A stretch of 64,000 bases of DNA from Erpobdella octoculata. Its lineage: Eukaryota > Annelida > Clitellata > Hirudinida > Erpobdellidae. The notes beneath the pieces were generated by a model that was not told the DNA's origin, did not search any database, and saw only the letters and a program-made list of their open reading frames with translations. The position numbers and the translations under genes were made by a program. Of this stretch, positions 43,452 through 53,678 are shown piece after piece. Where the stretch lies: NCBI GenBank assembly GCA_963978895.1, contig OZ022238.1:44668277-44732276 (forward strand). The letters run 5' to 3'. Each line of letters starts with the position of its first letter. Position 1 is the stretch's first letter.

Positions 43452-43706
43452 ATTCGTTTTATGTTTTTTCCCATTGGAAGTTGCAAAGATACTATAAGCG
43501 TTGAGTTGTATCATCATCAATTTAACAAATAACAGCATTTTGCGTACTCTTTCTACGCGAAGCCTGTTTATGTTCTGGACACACAGTGTCTCCCCGAGAT
43601 GATCTTGTAGAGTTGCCCATGCTTCAACTGACCGCAACGTCCTAGCTGGCCATGTACCTGGTAGGTTCTACCAAATGTCAAGGATACACAAGAAAAATTA
43701 ACAGTT

Positions 43707-43790
43707 GTCAGGATGTCCGAGCGGTCTAAGGCGCTGCGTTCAGGTCGCAGTCTAGTTCTCTAGGCGTGGGTTCAAATCCCACTTCTGACA
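43707..43790 (+). tRNA. tRNA-Leu(CAG), copy 92
   Basis: Anticodon at 43741-43743; G10 is T, which removes a D-stem pair and alters box A (TGTCCGAGCGG). Confidence 0.78.
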
Positions 43791-44011
43791 ATTCGTTTTA
43801 TGTTTTTTCCCATTGGAAGTAGCAATTTAACAAATAACAGCATTTTGCGCACGCTTTCTGCGTGAAGCGTGTTTATGTACTGGACACACAGTGTCTCCCG
43901 GAGATGATCTTGTAGAGTTGCCCATGCTTCAACTGACCGCAACGTCCTAGCTGGCCATGTACCTGGTAGGTTCTACCAAATGTCAAGGATACACAAGAAA
44001 AATTAACAGTT

Positions 44012-44095
44012 GTCAGGATGGCCGAGCGGTCTAAGGCGCTGCGTTCAGGTCGCAGTCTAGTTCTCTAGGCGTGGGTTCAAATCCCACTTCTGACA
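44012..44095 (+). tRNA. tRNA-Leu(CAG), copy 93
   Basis: Consensus; anticodon at 44046-44048; the following spacer is interrupted at 44266 by right-flank sequence. Confidence 0.95.
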
Positions 44096-44290
44096 ATTCG
44101 TTTTATGTTTTTTCCCACTGGAAGTAGCAAAGATACTATAAGCGTTGAGTTGTATCATTATCAATTTAACAAATAACAGCATTTTGCGTACGCTTTCTAC
44201 GCGAAGCCTGTTTATGTACTGGACACACAGTGTCTCCCCGAGATGATCTTGTAGAGTTGCCCATGCGTAAAGGATACAAAAAAAAAATTA

Positions 44291-44332
44291 GCAGTTGTTT
44301 CAACTGCAGAGTTCTTCATTTTTGAAACGTAC
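44291..44332 (+). repeat. Copy of the array's right flank inside the array
   Basis: The words GCAGTTGTTTCAACTGC, then AGAGTTCTTCATTTTTGAAACGTAC (split here for length) occur here and at 44962-45003, the true right edge. Here they run into spacer at the shared GTACT. GCAGTTG-TTT-CAACTGC is a perfect 7-bp inverted repeat. Confidence 0.85.
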
Positions 44333-44391
44333 TGGACACACAGTGTCTCCCCGAGATGATCTTGTAGAGTTGCCCATGCATCAACTGACCG

Positions 44392-44441
44392 CAGGTCGCA
44401 GTCTAGTTCTCTAGGCGTGGGTTCAAATCCCACTTCTGACA
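44392..44441 (+). pseudogene. 5'-truncated tRNA-Leu (50 nt)
   Basis: Begins at the anticodon (CAGGTCGCAG) fused to spacer after ACTGACCG. Box A is missing and the T arm intact. Confidence 0.9.
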
Positions 44442-44662
44442 ATTCGTTTTATGTTTTTTCCCATTGGAAGTAGCAATTTAACAAATAACAGCATTTTGCG
44501 CACGCTTTCTGCGCGAAGCGTGTTTATGCACTGGACACACAGTGTCTCCTCGAGATGATCTTGTAGAGTTGCCCATGTTTCAACTGACCGCAACGTCCTA
44601 GCTGGCCATGTACCTGGTAGGTTCTACCAAATGTCAAGGATACACAAGAAAAATTAACAGTT

Positions 44663-44746
44663 GTCAGGATGGCCGAGTGGTCTAAGGCGCTGCGTTCAGG
44701 TCGCAGTATAGTTTTCTAGGCGTGGGTTCAAATCCCACTTCTGACA
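44663..44746 (+). tRNA. tRNA-Leu(CAG), copy 94 (last)
   Basis: Anticodon at 44697-44699; GAGTGG D loop; variable arm TATAGTTTTCTAGGC weakens its stem. Its spacer is full length: exactly 305 bp later (44968) a new tRNA would start, but only GTTGT remains before unique flank. Confidence 0.85.
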
Positions 44747-45003
44747 ATTCGTTGTATGTTTTTTCCCATTGGAAGTAGCAATTTAACAAATAACAGCATT
44801 TTGCGCACGCTTTCTGCGCGAAGTGTGTTTATGTACTGGACACACAGTGTCTCCCCGAGATGATCTTGTAGAGTTGCCCATGCTTCAACCGACCGCAACG
44901 TCCTAGCTGGCCATGTACCTGGTAGGTTCTACCATATGTCAAGGATACACAAAAAAAATTAGCAGTTGTTTCAACTGCAGAGTTCTTCATTTTTGAAACG
45001 TAC

Positions 45004-45570
45004 TTAAACCCGATATTTTGTCTGGTTCAAATTGTATTCCAAAACAAATAAGCTTAATCAGAGACGTAGAAAGTGAAAAAGTACTAAAACGGCCAATCTT
45101 CTACATGTCAGAATCTTCGAGTTGCTATTTTCTTGGGGTGAGAAGAAGGCGAAACTGACATGTAGGTCAACTATTCAAGAAAACCCCGAAATAGTTCATA
45201 TCTTCTGTCAAAGCTAATGCGCTTTTGTGACTTTTTAAAAAAAGCGCATTATAAATTTACATTTAATAATAATAATAATAATAATAGTCAACTTTGCTTC
45301 CATAAATGATCCATGATTGGTACCTGTTACTTATTTTCATAAACAATTTGCTATCATCAGTCATCCATTCGAAATTCAACTTGGTATAGCATTTAAAGAA
45401 AATTTATGCACACAGTTTAAATTTGTCTATATTTAACCTTTTTGGCACCCCCTGAAGGTATTGCTCGGGCCCCGGGAACATCTGTCCCTCCTTGACCCCT
45501 CTCATAGCAACTTTGAGCTTTATGAAATTTACTGCCTTCATACATTAATTTTAAAAAACTCATTTTTTAA
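45004..45570. other. Unique non-coding DNA right of the array
   Basis: Contains a short (AAT)n tract at about 45266 and a GC-rich patch near 45455-45500. No gene is seen. Confidence 0.4.
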
Positions 45571-46092
45571 AATAGCTGATAGTCTTCTGCGCATTGTGTT
45601 TTAAGACTGAAATGTCAGTATGTAGGAAAGTTGGAAATACCGGAGTAGTTACTGACTCAGCTCATAATTTGATTCTCTTTTAATTTTCCATCTTCTTTTA
45701 TCCAGGATTTGAACTGCTTCACAGAAGGCGAAAAAAAACATCTTAATATTTAATTTTTAAATCTAAAGTAAAACATAATATTTATCGGAGTGAGTGTATG
45801 ATATGGGGCAGTTCGGTTGCGGTCCATAACAACCTTGTAAAATTTGCATCGGCCGGGAATCGAACCCGGGCCGCCCGCGTGGCAGGCGAGCATTCTACCA
45901 CTGAACCACCGATGCCACGCTTAATGTTTAGACCCTAAACTCTTATAAACTGTTTTTTGTTTTTAATAGTTTATAGTCCTTTGCACCAGGTGTTTTAAGA
46001 CTGAAATGGCTGTATGTAGGAAGCACCTAAGTACTTCCTGTCGTGGATCTTAATTTGTTCTTTTTAACTTTTCCCTCCTCCTTTCTCCAGGC
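45571..46092 (+). repeat. Diverged direct repeat pair around tRNA-Gly
   Basis: 45571-45706 and 45965-46092 share AATAGxTxATAGTC, GTTTTAAGACTGAAATG, TATGTAGGAA and a pyrimidine-rich end TCCAGG. The tRNA-Gly gene lies between them. Confidence 0.65.
45845..45915 (-). tRNA. tRNA-Gly(GCC)
   Basis: A 71-nt gene on the minus strand starting GCATCGGTGGTTCAGTGG. Acceptor GCATCGG pairs with CCGATGC, anticodon GCC in loop CTGCCAC, box B GGTTCGATTCC, A73, followed by AAATTTT as pol III terminator. Textbook nuclear tRNA-Gly and unrelated to the leucine array. Confidence 0.97.
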
Positions 46093-46533
46093 TTGGGACT
46101 GGCTTGCAAATGCAAGGCGGAGTTGTTATTATAAACTGTTCAATTGCCGTGGTAGAAAAGGAAAAATCTCGCCGCATCACATGACTCCCATGGGCTGTCA
46201 AGCAGTCCACTCTTACGGTTCAGTCTGCGTTATAGACAGGCGCGTACCAGTTTCATGTCCGGAGTGATTATGGACTAGCATAGCACATTCTGATTTCACA
46301 CAGAACGGTGGCAGATAAAAATGAAGAGTGGGAGATCTCCATGTATGGGTGAGCTGCTCATAGTTGAGTGCTTTCGCGGAGGATATATAAACTAAGAAGC
46401 CAGGAGCGCTGCATTGATTATAAGTTCATCACAATTTAAATTATGACAGCATATAAAAAGCGTTGCAAACAAAAAGCTTATTTAAATAAGTAATAGTAAC
46501 GCAAAATAACTGCAAAATAAAGCTGACCAGTTT

Positions 46534-46607
46534 AGGCTCCAGTGGGATTCGAACCCACGATCTCCTGCTTACTAGGCAGGCGCTTTAACCAACTAAGCCA
46601 TGGAGCC
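46534..46607 (-). tRNA. tRNA-Thr(AGT)
   Basis: A 74-nt gene on the minus strand. Acceptor GGCTCCA/TGGAGCC, D arm TGGCTTAGTTGG (box A), anticodon stem CCTGC/GCAGG with loop CTAGTAA (AGT), box B GGTTCGAATCC. The first run of four T downstream is about 20 nt away. Confidence 0.96.
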
Positions 46608-47170
46608 AGACGCTGTGTCATGCTAAATGTGATTAGTGGTTCAAAATGCGAGCCAAACTTTTACTTGCTAGTTCTGTAAAAGAAACCACACTTAACACCA
46701 TACAAATTATTGGCCTCTAAGAAGTCCTAAACTACCTACCTAAGTCCTAAGCTACTTTTTCATCAAAATTAACTTATATGTCTTAATGGGGTACGAAGCT
46801 GATTATAAGACAAGTAAATTAAAAACGAATTTTTAAAACCAATGCTCTTATATGTAATTAAAACACAAATTTTGCAATCAATTTTTTCTTATATTACTCT
46901 TTTATTTTATATTAAAGTCGAAATACTTAATTATATTGAAATATCGAAATTAATTAAAATTAACTAAATTAATTGACTTGTTGTAAAACTAATAATTGAA
47001 TATTGCATTGTCTTCTATTTTGAGCATGTATGCAAAATTTGAAAAAAATCTATCATCAGGAAGTGACTCAAAAATTGATTGCAAGATTTGAAACAGACAG
47101 AGAAACAGAGACGACAAGTTAATAAAAGCATTGGTAAAAAGAGTAAATTGATTTTAAAAGGCTAAAATAT
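46608..47170. other. AT-rich non-coding DNA
   Basis: Nothing recognised between tRNA-Thr and the second foldback element. Confidence 0.4.
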
Positions 47171-47862
47171 TGGGATGCGGAAAGTTCGCCCCCGTCTTTT
47201 CGCCCCCATCTTTTCGCCTCCGTTTTTTCGCCCCTGGGGAAGTTTCGCCCCGGGAAGTTTCGCCCCCGGTTTTTCGCCCCCGGTTTTTCGCCCCCGTCTT
47301 TTTGCCCCCGTCTTTTCGCCCCCGGCTTTGGCTCTTAGTTTTTCACTTCTGGTAAAATTTGCTCCCGTTTTTCCCCCGGTTTTTTACCTTCGGTTTTTCA
47401 CCTCTTTTTTCCCCCGGGGTTTTAGTTCTGGTTTTTGTCCACAGTGGTTTGCTCTATTTTACAGGGGTTATTATTACTTTTCCAATGATAAAGGGTTGTA
47501 GGAAGGAAAAAGTCGAAAACCCCAGGAACTAACGTCTGATAAGAAAAACGTGCAAAAAATTATAAAAAGGTGATAAACCTTTCAAAATTAAAAACAGGAA
47601 TGAAAACCGGGGCGAATAAATCAGGGTAAAAAACCGGGGGCAAAAAACCGGAAGCAAATTTTCTAAGGGGCAAAAAACTGAAAACCAAAAACTGGGAGCA
47701 AAAAATTGGGGGCGATAAAACGGGGGCGAAAAACCGGGGGCGAACTCTCCCAGGGGCGAAAAGCGTGGAGGCGAACATTCCCAGGGGCGAATTTTACCGG
47801 TGGCGAAAAGACGGGGGCGAAAAGACGGGGACGAAAAGCCAGGGGCGAACTTTCCGTAAACC
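47171..47862 (-). mobile_element. Foldback element made of C-rich 15-bp repeats (copy 2, inverted)
   Basis: Left end TGGGATGCGGAAAGTTCGCC, right end GGGCGAACTTTCCGTAAACC: exactly the two ends of the element at 11326 in swapped order. Left half TTCGCCCCCG repeats, right half GGGGGCGAAAA repeats. Confidence 0.6.
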
Positions 47863-48216
47863 AAAATATTAACTTGTTCTTGATTGAAAACGCTAGCACA
47901 CTCACACCTTCCTCGCTATATATTTTACGTTTTTATTAGGTCTCTTTCTTGTCTGTTTATTTGAGATTTCTTCTGTCCGCAAATTCCTAACAATGGTGTT
48001 TTTTTAAACATGCACCCGATTCATCATATATTACCACCTAGCAAAAAAGGTAAAAAAGTTATAAGATTTTAAATTTAACATGCGCCTGGTGAAAAAAAAC
48101 TAAAAAACTCAAATGCTTACAAAATTTTACCCATCAAAAACGAAAAAGTATAAAATAATTTTTACATCATAAAATACATTTGTTAAAAAACGTTTTTCTT
48201 GCGCCCTAAAAAGTAT

Positions 48217-48619
48217 AATAAAATATTTAAAAAAAACTTTTAAAAATACCACGTTTTTGTGAACTTAAAAAAGAAAATATTTTTTTTTGGGCTGTGTGAG
48301 AAATGTCTTGATGAAGGCATGCGTTAATTGTGGACATTCGTATAACAAACAAGCCATAAATTTTCAACACTTAAAGCGTGAGGCGCCTTTTACTCAAACT
48401 AACCATCAGCTAATTTTTAAACAAGATAGAATGCTTTTTTGAATATAAATGGCGCCCCACGTTTTAAGTGTTGAAAATGTATGGCTTGTTTGTTATATGA
48501 ATGTCCACAATTAACGCATGCCTTCATCAAGACATTTCTGACACAGCCCAGAGAAAAATTATTTTTTTTTAAGTTCACAAAAACGTAGTATTTTTAAAAG
48601 TTTTTTTAAATATTTTATT
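48217..48619. mobile_element. Inverted-repeat (MITE/foldback-like) element
   Basis: Arms 48217-48387 and 48451-48619 are near-perfect reverse complements (shared words include GACATTTCT, ATTAACGCATGCCTTCATC and TATGGCTTGTTTGTTAT), with a 63-bp centre. Outer arm ends are AT-rich. No ORF. Confidence 0.85.
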
Positions 48620-48646
48620 TTCTCTTTTTTAGTTTATATATATATA

Positions 48647-49013
48647 CTAGCGGGGTGCCCGGCGTTGCTCGGGCTTTTTAGAGGTTTTTCTCTCAGGCTC
48701 CCGTTTCCTTTCCCGCTTGCTCTCACGCTCTCCCGGTCGCTTTCCCACTTTTCGACCACCTAGAGCTCTAAAACTTTCAGGAAAGCTTTATTCTGGACGA
48801 CAATACAATGATTCCTTTTGTCATGGGTTACTCTCAGAAACTATGTAGAGTAAAACCAATTCGTATATCCCGGTCGCTTTCCCGTTCTCGATCGCTTTCC
48901 CGCTCCCGGTCGATTTCCCGCTCCCGGTCGCTTTCCCGCTCCTGGTCGCTTTCCCGATCCCTGTGCCTTTGCCGTTCCCGGTCACTTTCCCGCTCCCGGT
49001 TTATTTATAATAA

Positions 49014-49018
<5 letters not shown>
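48647..49018 (+). mobile_element. Fragment of the ACTAGC-GGGTGCCCGG repeat family
   Basis: Head ACTAGCGGGGTGCCCGGC, similar to 1206. It is followed by an 18-bp minisatellite (CGCTTTCCCGCTCCCGGT, about 48865-49000) that gives a spurious Arg-Ser reading frame, and then (AT)n. Confidence 0.5.

Positions 49019-49107
<89 letters not shown>
49019..49107. repeat. (AT)n microsatellite
   Basis: About 88 bp of perfect TA dinucleotide. Confidence 0.95.
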
Positions 49108-49110
<3 letters not shown>

Positions 49111-49618
49111 GCGCCCGTAACTTTTTTCGTTGTATATGAATTATAGGAATATTATTTTATAATTTTAACGCACGAAAACGTTGTTTTTTAACGAATGTAT
49201 TTTTTTATGATATAGAAATTATTTCTCACTCTAACGATGTTAAGAGACAGAAAACTAATATCACAATTCACAACCTAACCTAACCGGAGATTAATTTGGA
49301 ATAAATAGATTCAGACATAATTGTTCAGCTAATTCGCTCATCTTATGTTGGTATGTATCAATGAAATTGCCAAATGAGACTTTTGAGGCGGAAAAACGTA
49401 GGGAAATTGCGATCACTTATACTACGGCGTCGGAATAGGAATTATATTATTAAACCTCAAATCGTTTCACCAGCTCACTTGGACCACCAGACAAGCTACT
49501 CGACAAACAATCTGACACAAAAATCGATCAAAGAATGATCGCCTTCATTCAATCAACGTCCAGCATAACGACCACTGGTATCATATTACTCATCCTAACA
49601 TAGAATTTCTCTTTTCAG

Positions 49619-49887
49619 AAAAATGCCGAGAGCGAGCCAACGTTCGCAGCAACGAGCACACCAAGGACGCAGGTTCATCTTATTTGCCTTCAATCGTACA
49701 AAGCGACGGCATAGAACGGCCCTCCCCCCCGTCGTCCAGGGACCAACAATTTTTTTCGTCGTCCCGGCAAAACCCCGCAAGAAAGAGCGACGCCACGCAA
49801 CGTTCGAACGGCTGCTTTGATATTTTCATTTTCGTCGCCATGACATCGTCGAGGATATTTTTCGATTCTTCGAAAGTTCGCTGTTGA
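49619..49887 (+). CDS. Candidate 3'-terminal exon, Ser/Arg-rich with hydrophobic end
   Basis: Acceptor TTTCTCTTTTCAG|AA, phase 1, open for 89 codons plus stop: KCRERANVRSNEHTKDAG, then SSYLPSIVQSDGIERPSPPS, a Ser/Gln-rich stretch, and a C-terminal hydrophobic stretch (FDIFIFVAM). A variant poly(A) signal follows. No domain recognised. Its entry phase matches the phase-1 junctions of the 3416-5742 gene, so it might be that gene's last exon with the tRNA array in an intron; this is speculation. Confidence 0.35.
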
Positions 49888-49971
49888 CGTCGTCGCCAGG
49901 AGGCGTGGACGCGTTTTGTTTTCCATCAACTTATTTCTGTTCGTTTGTTTGTTTTTAATTAATTAATTAAT

Positions 49972-49977
49972 ATTAAA
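49972..49977 (+). promoter_or_regulatory. Possible poly(A) signal ATTAAA
   Basis: ATTAAA 85 bases after the stop of the candidate terminal exon. Confidence 0.35.
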
Positions 49978-50288
49978 CATCTGACATCGTCATATCGAAG
50001 AAAATTGTTAACAAAATGGTTAAACACGTGAGTTATGATGATGATGATAACATTGCAACCCTGTCGTGTTCAAATGGTTCAATTTACATCGAAAAAAAAC
50101 CGTTTGTTGATATCAAAACAAATGAATCGGTGATACAGGTTATTTTGTTTAGTCATGATTAAATAGTGAAAGCGTTGTAACACGACACCATAGTGGAAAT
50201 GGGAAAATAGTATTTTGTATTTGCAGAAACTTTTTTGCATAGATCACCCAAATTACAAATAAAATGAACGAAATTAACAACTTCCGAT

Positions 50289-50294
50289 TTTATT
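50289..50294 (-). promoter_or_regulatory. Possible poly(A) signal AATAAA for the MAM-LDLa gene
   Basis: First minus-strand AATAAA I noticed downstream of the stop at 51715; it would give a 3' UTR of about 1.4 kb. Confidence 0.3.
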
Positions 50295-50779
50295 GAATGC
50301 TTTAAAATACTTTTTTTCCGGAGATTTGTCGAGAAGAAAAACGAGTGAATGAAAGAAAAATCATGCACGAAGAAGAATACAACGAATCGATCAATCATCC
50401 GTGGGAATTCCGAATATGGGAGGAGTCGTATCAAAACAATAATTATTATAAATAGATTTTCGAAAAAAAAATTAAAAGCAAATAGCACAATCAGAAAAAT
50501 TCAAACTGCTTCTTACTCCAAACTTTCACCATTCTGCTGTAGTGTTCTCGTCAAAATATCTTCTGCTCGTGTGGTCAAAATAGAATAGAACAAGAAACAG
50601 ACAAGAAAAGGGGCCAGAGCCCCGAACGAATCGCCCGAGCCCCCTAACGAGTTGCTCGAAAATCTCGAATGATACTAAATACTAAAATATGGTTGGTTTG
50701 TAATCTCAGAAAGCAATTTCATCGAAGCAAACCACACTCAGCAGGCGGAACAGATCCTAAGAGCTTCAAGTGGACTATG

Positions 50780-50890
50780 TGGGGTTTCGTAACGTTTAAC
50801 ATGTTTTTTGATGTTTCATAAAGGGTTTTTTTAAGTTTCATAGTTTTTTTAAGTTTCATAGTTTTTTCGATGTTTCATAGGGTTTTCCAT
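50780..50890 (+). repeat. Short imperfect tandem repeat with AAGTTTCATAGTTTTTT unit
   Basis: Four units of 17-20 bp, in the presumed 3' UTR of the minus-strand gene. Confidence 0.5.
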
Positions 50891-51246
50891 CTTCACATTA
50901 AAATGTGTTGGTGAACATTCCATTCTATGGGCTTGTATGTTTACGTTCATTCTGGGAATGCCGGTAAAATGCCACGAAAATCTCTGTGATTTGTCTTCTA
51001 AAAAAAATTGTTCTCGAGACGAACAGGGAAGACGAAACAAGATGAGGGAGAAGAAGAAAACAAGAAAACGAATCATAATTCTACTACCTGCGCAACAGAT
51101 ATCAATCAAGAAGATGTTCACGATAATAAAACATAACAATGATAATAATGAAATAGAACATAACAATTATTAAAAGATGATTAATAAGACGAGTATAAGA
51201 AATAATTTTATGTGGACCACATGCTCAAACTGTTTAAAGAAGAAAG

Positions 51247-51333
51247 AGTGAGTGAGTGAGTGAGTGAGTGAGTGAGTGAGTGAGTGAGTGAGTGAGTGAG
51301 TGAGTGAGTGAGTGTGTGTGTGTGAGTGAATGT
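51247..51333 (+). repeat. (GAGT)n microsatellite
   Basis: About 17 GAGT copies grading into GTGT. Confidence 0.95.
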
Positions 51334-51714
51334 GTGTGAGTGAGTGTAGGAGAGATCAGAAGATATGGGTTAGTCCTCTGTTCAACAAGGGACAATAGTC
51401 CCAGACACAAAGTTCAAACAAAACTTGGAATTAAAATTAAAAAAATTCGACAAAGCGATCCAGCGAACAACAATTCATTCATAGATAATAACGATGGTGA
51501 TGATGATAACGATGATGATGATGATGATGATAAAGAAAAGAGATCGTCCAAGACACCCATTGAATCTCAAACATCCAGAGAAGATTGGCAGTCCAGCAAC
51601 GACAAGGACGGTCGAAAGGAAGATGAACAGCAGCAGCAGTACACCAGCAGAAGCAGACACGATCGACGTTTGACGACGACACACTCGCTCAGGAGGGGGG
51701 AAGAAGCAACATCC

Positions 51715-51943
51715 TCAAACACAGGTGGGATTGAGGAATTCATCCCCACAGATGACGTGGTGTTGCAGGAGCGGGGAGGATGGAGTCGGATCGTCGAACG
51801 AGTCCTGCTTCAGTCGGGAGGACTTGCTGGAGGTTCCGTTCGGCACGAGGGCATGCTTGCTCGAGTTGATTCTGTGAGGAGGGGGGGCGTGTTGCTGTTG
51901 TACTTCGTAGGAGTCCACCAGGTTGGAGGACAGCAGATGATGC
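51715..51943 (-). CDS. MAM-LDLa receptor gene, exon k (last): tail end with PDZ ligand
   Basis: Acceptor CCATCTAG|G, entry phase 2, 76 codons to TGA at 51715. Reads HHLLSSNLVDSYEVQQQ, a Pro/Ser-rich middle, and ends CGDEFLNPTCV. The last residues T-C-V fit the class I PDZ-ligand rule (S/T-x-V). Phase fits the donor at 52703. The long plus-strand frame over this region (51340-52206) is its antisense shadow. Confidence 0.6.
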
Positions 51944-52163
51944 CTAGATGGAATTTAAATTTAGAGAATGAGAAAAAAAAACAACAACTAAAAATCCGTT
52001 TTAAACGTAGCTTCAAAAATCATCCATCAGAACATGAAATGATGAAGGGATTTGAAATTGCTCGCTCAAATCCTCTTAATGCTCCTGATAGTAAATTGCA
52101 TCATGCACCCGGGTCTCCGTCGTCAGCATCAGCAGTAGCAGGAAGGCAACTAAAATGTACTGG

Positions 52164-52167
<4 letters not shown>

Positions 52168-52197
<30 letters not shown>
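52168..52197 (+). repeat. (GA)n microsatellite
   Basis: About 14 GA copies in the last intron of the minus-strand gene. Confidence 0.9.
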
Positions 52198-52199
<2 letters not shown>

Positions 52200-52702
52200 C
52201 CGATAATGTCAATGTAGAGTGAGAGTAAACATTTGATAAGTGCTAGATATAATTCCATCAGAGTTCAAACTGAACACTTGAAAAAGACTGCCTAGCAAAT
52301 TAGAATTTTCACACGAGGTAGTAGTAAACGCAGAAAATTATATGCATAGATGATAGCAAGAACCTTAGAAGAAAGGGCGATGATGATGATGATGATGACA
52401 GCAATTAAGTAGATAATATCTGCGAAAACAATATTTTTATATAATAAAAAATAATCTTAAATAAGACAAATTGCTTATTTATTAAAATGTGTGTAAGTTG
52501 ATAACTTGTTGGAAGAAAAAAAAAACTTGCGGAAGATGTTTAAAGCCTCCCATTTGAGTAAACATTCAGTGCACGCTGCAACGGTTCCTTTCATCATCAT
52601 CACCACCACCTCCATCCTCGTCATCATCACCACCACCTCCATCATCAGCATCAGCACCGCAAGGCCAACACCAGAGTAAACAAAGAAAAAAGAAGTGTAA
52701 AC

Positions 52703-53453
52703 CTTTGCTGGAAAGAGTTCGTATGCGGCGATGGAGTCGATGTAAGTTTTTGTCCGCGAAGTTGCTGCGACGTGAGTAGTTGTCTGTCGTTGTGGTGTCG
52801 CGACGGGAACACGTCTGGAAACGCTTGCTGGTCGGAAGAGTAGCAGATGCCGAGCGGGATCCTGTCCACCTGGGCTTGTCTCCCGGCATTGATCAGTTTC
52901 TGATTCTTGCGACCGTGCAGGTGGTTGTTGGCAGCGGCCGTGAGGAACTGCTGGCAGCTGGCAGAAGAAGGAAGCAGTCTGGTGTTGCTGCTGCCGCTGT
53001 TGCTGGAATTGCTGCTGTCGGCAGGAGTAGAACTTTTAGAGGCGACCTGCATCATCATTTCTTCTATACCGCTTCCAACTACCCTGTTCAGGTCCGATGA
53101 GATGAAATGTTCCCCAAAAAACGGAGGCGGGGTGGCCGGGGAGGATGGGGTTCTTTCGACGTCAATACCACCGCTTCGTCGACGACCTGCCATGACGGAC
53201 GGGTGGTGGTGGTTTCGGGTGGGTCGACCCATGGTGGCGTGACCCCTATTCTCGACCGCACCACTACCAGTGGCCCAACCGCCTTCCACCGAGCCGGCCC
53301 GAGGATGAAGTGAAGTTGTTCCCAATCTGATTCGAGACACTCGCTGACATGTGGCAGAGGAAGCAGTTGGAGAAACAATGGAAGAGCGTGGGTTTCTGGA
53401 TTGATGCATGGGAATCATAGAGCGTCCGGACAGACCGGGAGACAATCTCGACC
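52703..53453 (-). CDS. MAM-LDLa receptor gene, exon j: long cytoplasmic exon
   Basis: Entry TATGCCTTCCAG|GG (phase 1), open for about 250 codons, proposed exit CAAAG|GTTTAC (phase 2). Low-complexity, rich in Ser, Arg, His, Gln and Pro (SRLSPGLSGRS at the start; Ser/Asn-rich around 53000), as expected for an unstructured cytoplasmic tail. No catalytic domain. The reading frame is GC-rich at third positions, unlike the AT-rich introns. Confidence 0.6.
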
Positions 53454-53678
53454 CTGGAAGGCATACAAACATATGTGCGATGTGATAACGTGCTTAAATG
53501 TATATGATGAAGTATCAAATGTGATTTCATTTTCATTTTCTTTCATAAAATGGATTGGAGTGGTTATGTTTGAATAATTAATTATAGAGCATAGCAAGAT
53601 AACCAGTAATAATCTGAAAAGAAACAAATTATCTCAACCCTTTCAATGCTAACTAATGAATTATGAATTACAACCGAC

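Larger units (their letters stand above)
13862..44967 (+). repeat. Tandem array of 94 tRNA-Leu genes (31.1 kb)
   Basis: A head-to-tail array in which every unit is an 84-nt tRNA-Leu followed by an unrelated spacer. Unit length is almost always 305 or 339 bp; the difference is one 34-bp spacer module. In each intact tRNA I see acceptor GTCAGGA/TTCTGAC, box A TGGCCGAGCGG, a 5-bp anticodon stem CTGCG/CGCAG, a 15-nt variable arm, box B GGTTCAAATCC, A73 and no CCA. The 3' flank carries TTTT at +6 and TTTTTT at +13, a pol III terminator pair. Counts: 65 CAG, 27 AAG, 2 GAG. Both array edges coincide with a tRNA 5' end. No intron, no target-site duplication and no poly(A) tail, so this is a gene array and not SINE insertions. 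Confidence 0.95.

Noticed and set aside
14212..43637. Dozens of near-identical 74-codon minus-strand reading frames starting MRSVEAW
   Set aside because: They are antisense to the spacer and to the tRNA 3' half (the WDLNPRL end is the complement of the T arm). They repeat only because the units repeat, and other units with indels break the frame.
13862..44967. SINE cluster or tRNA-derived satellite without genes
   Set aside because: Units lack poly(A)/tail repeats and target-site duplications, are strictly head-to-tail, and keep acceptor, box A/B and terminator. SINE heads usually decay in the acceptor stem.
13862..44967. CRISPR-like direct repeats with spacers
   Set aside because: The repeat is a folded tRNA, and the 221-255-bp spacers are themselves near-identical; the sequence is eukaryotic.
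46043..46267. Possible exon with WLANARR, reminiscent of homeodomain helix 3
   Set aside because: Only seven residues match. No other homeodomain residues precede it, and the segment's start belongs to a diverged non-coding direct repeat.
48808..49146. Arg-Ser repeat (SR-like) protein
   Set aside because: Frame through an 18-bp minisatellite followed by (AT)n, with no splice or domain support.
51340..52206. 288-codon plus-strand reading frame
   Set aside because: Antisense to the last exon of the minus-strand receptor, with acidic and GA microsatellite ends; the minus-strand reading is phase-linked and ends with a plausible tail.
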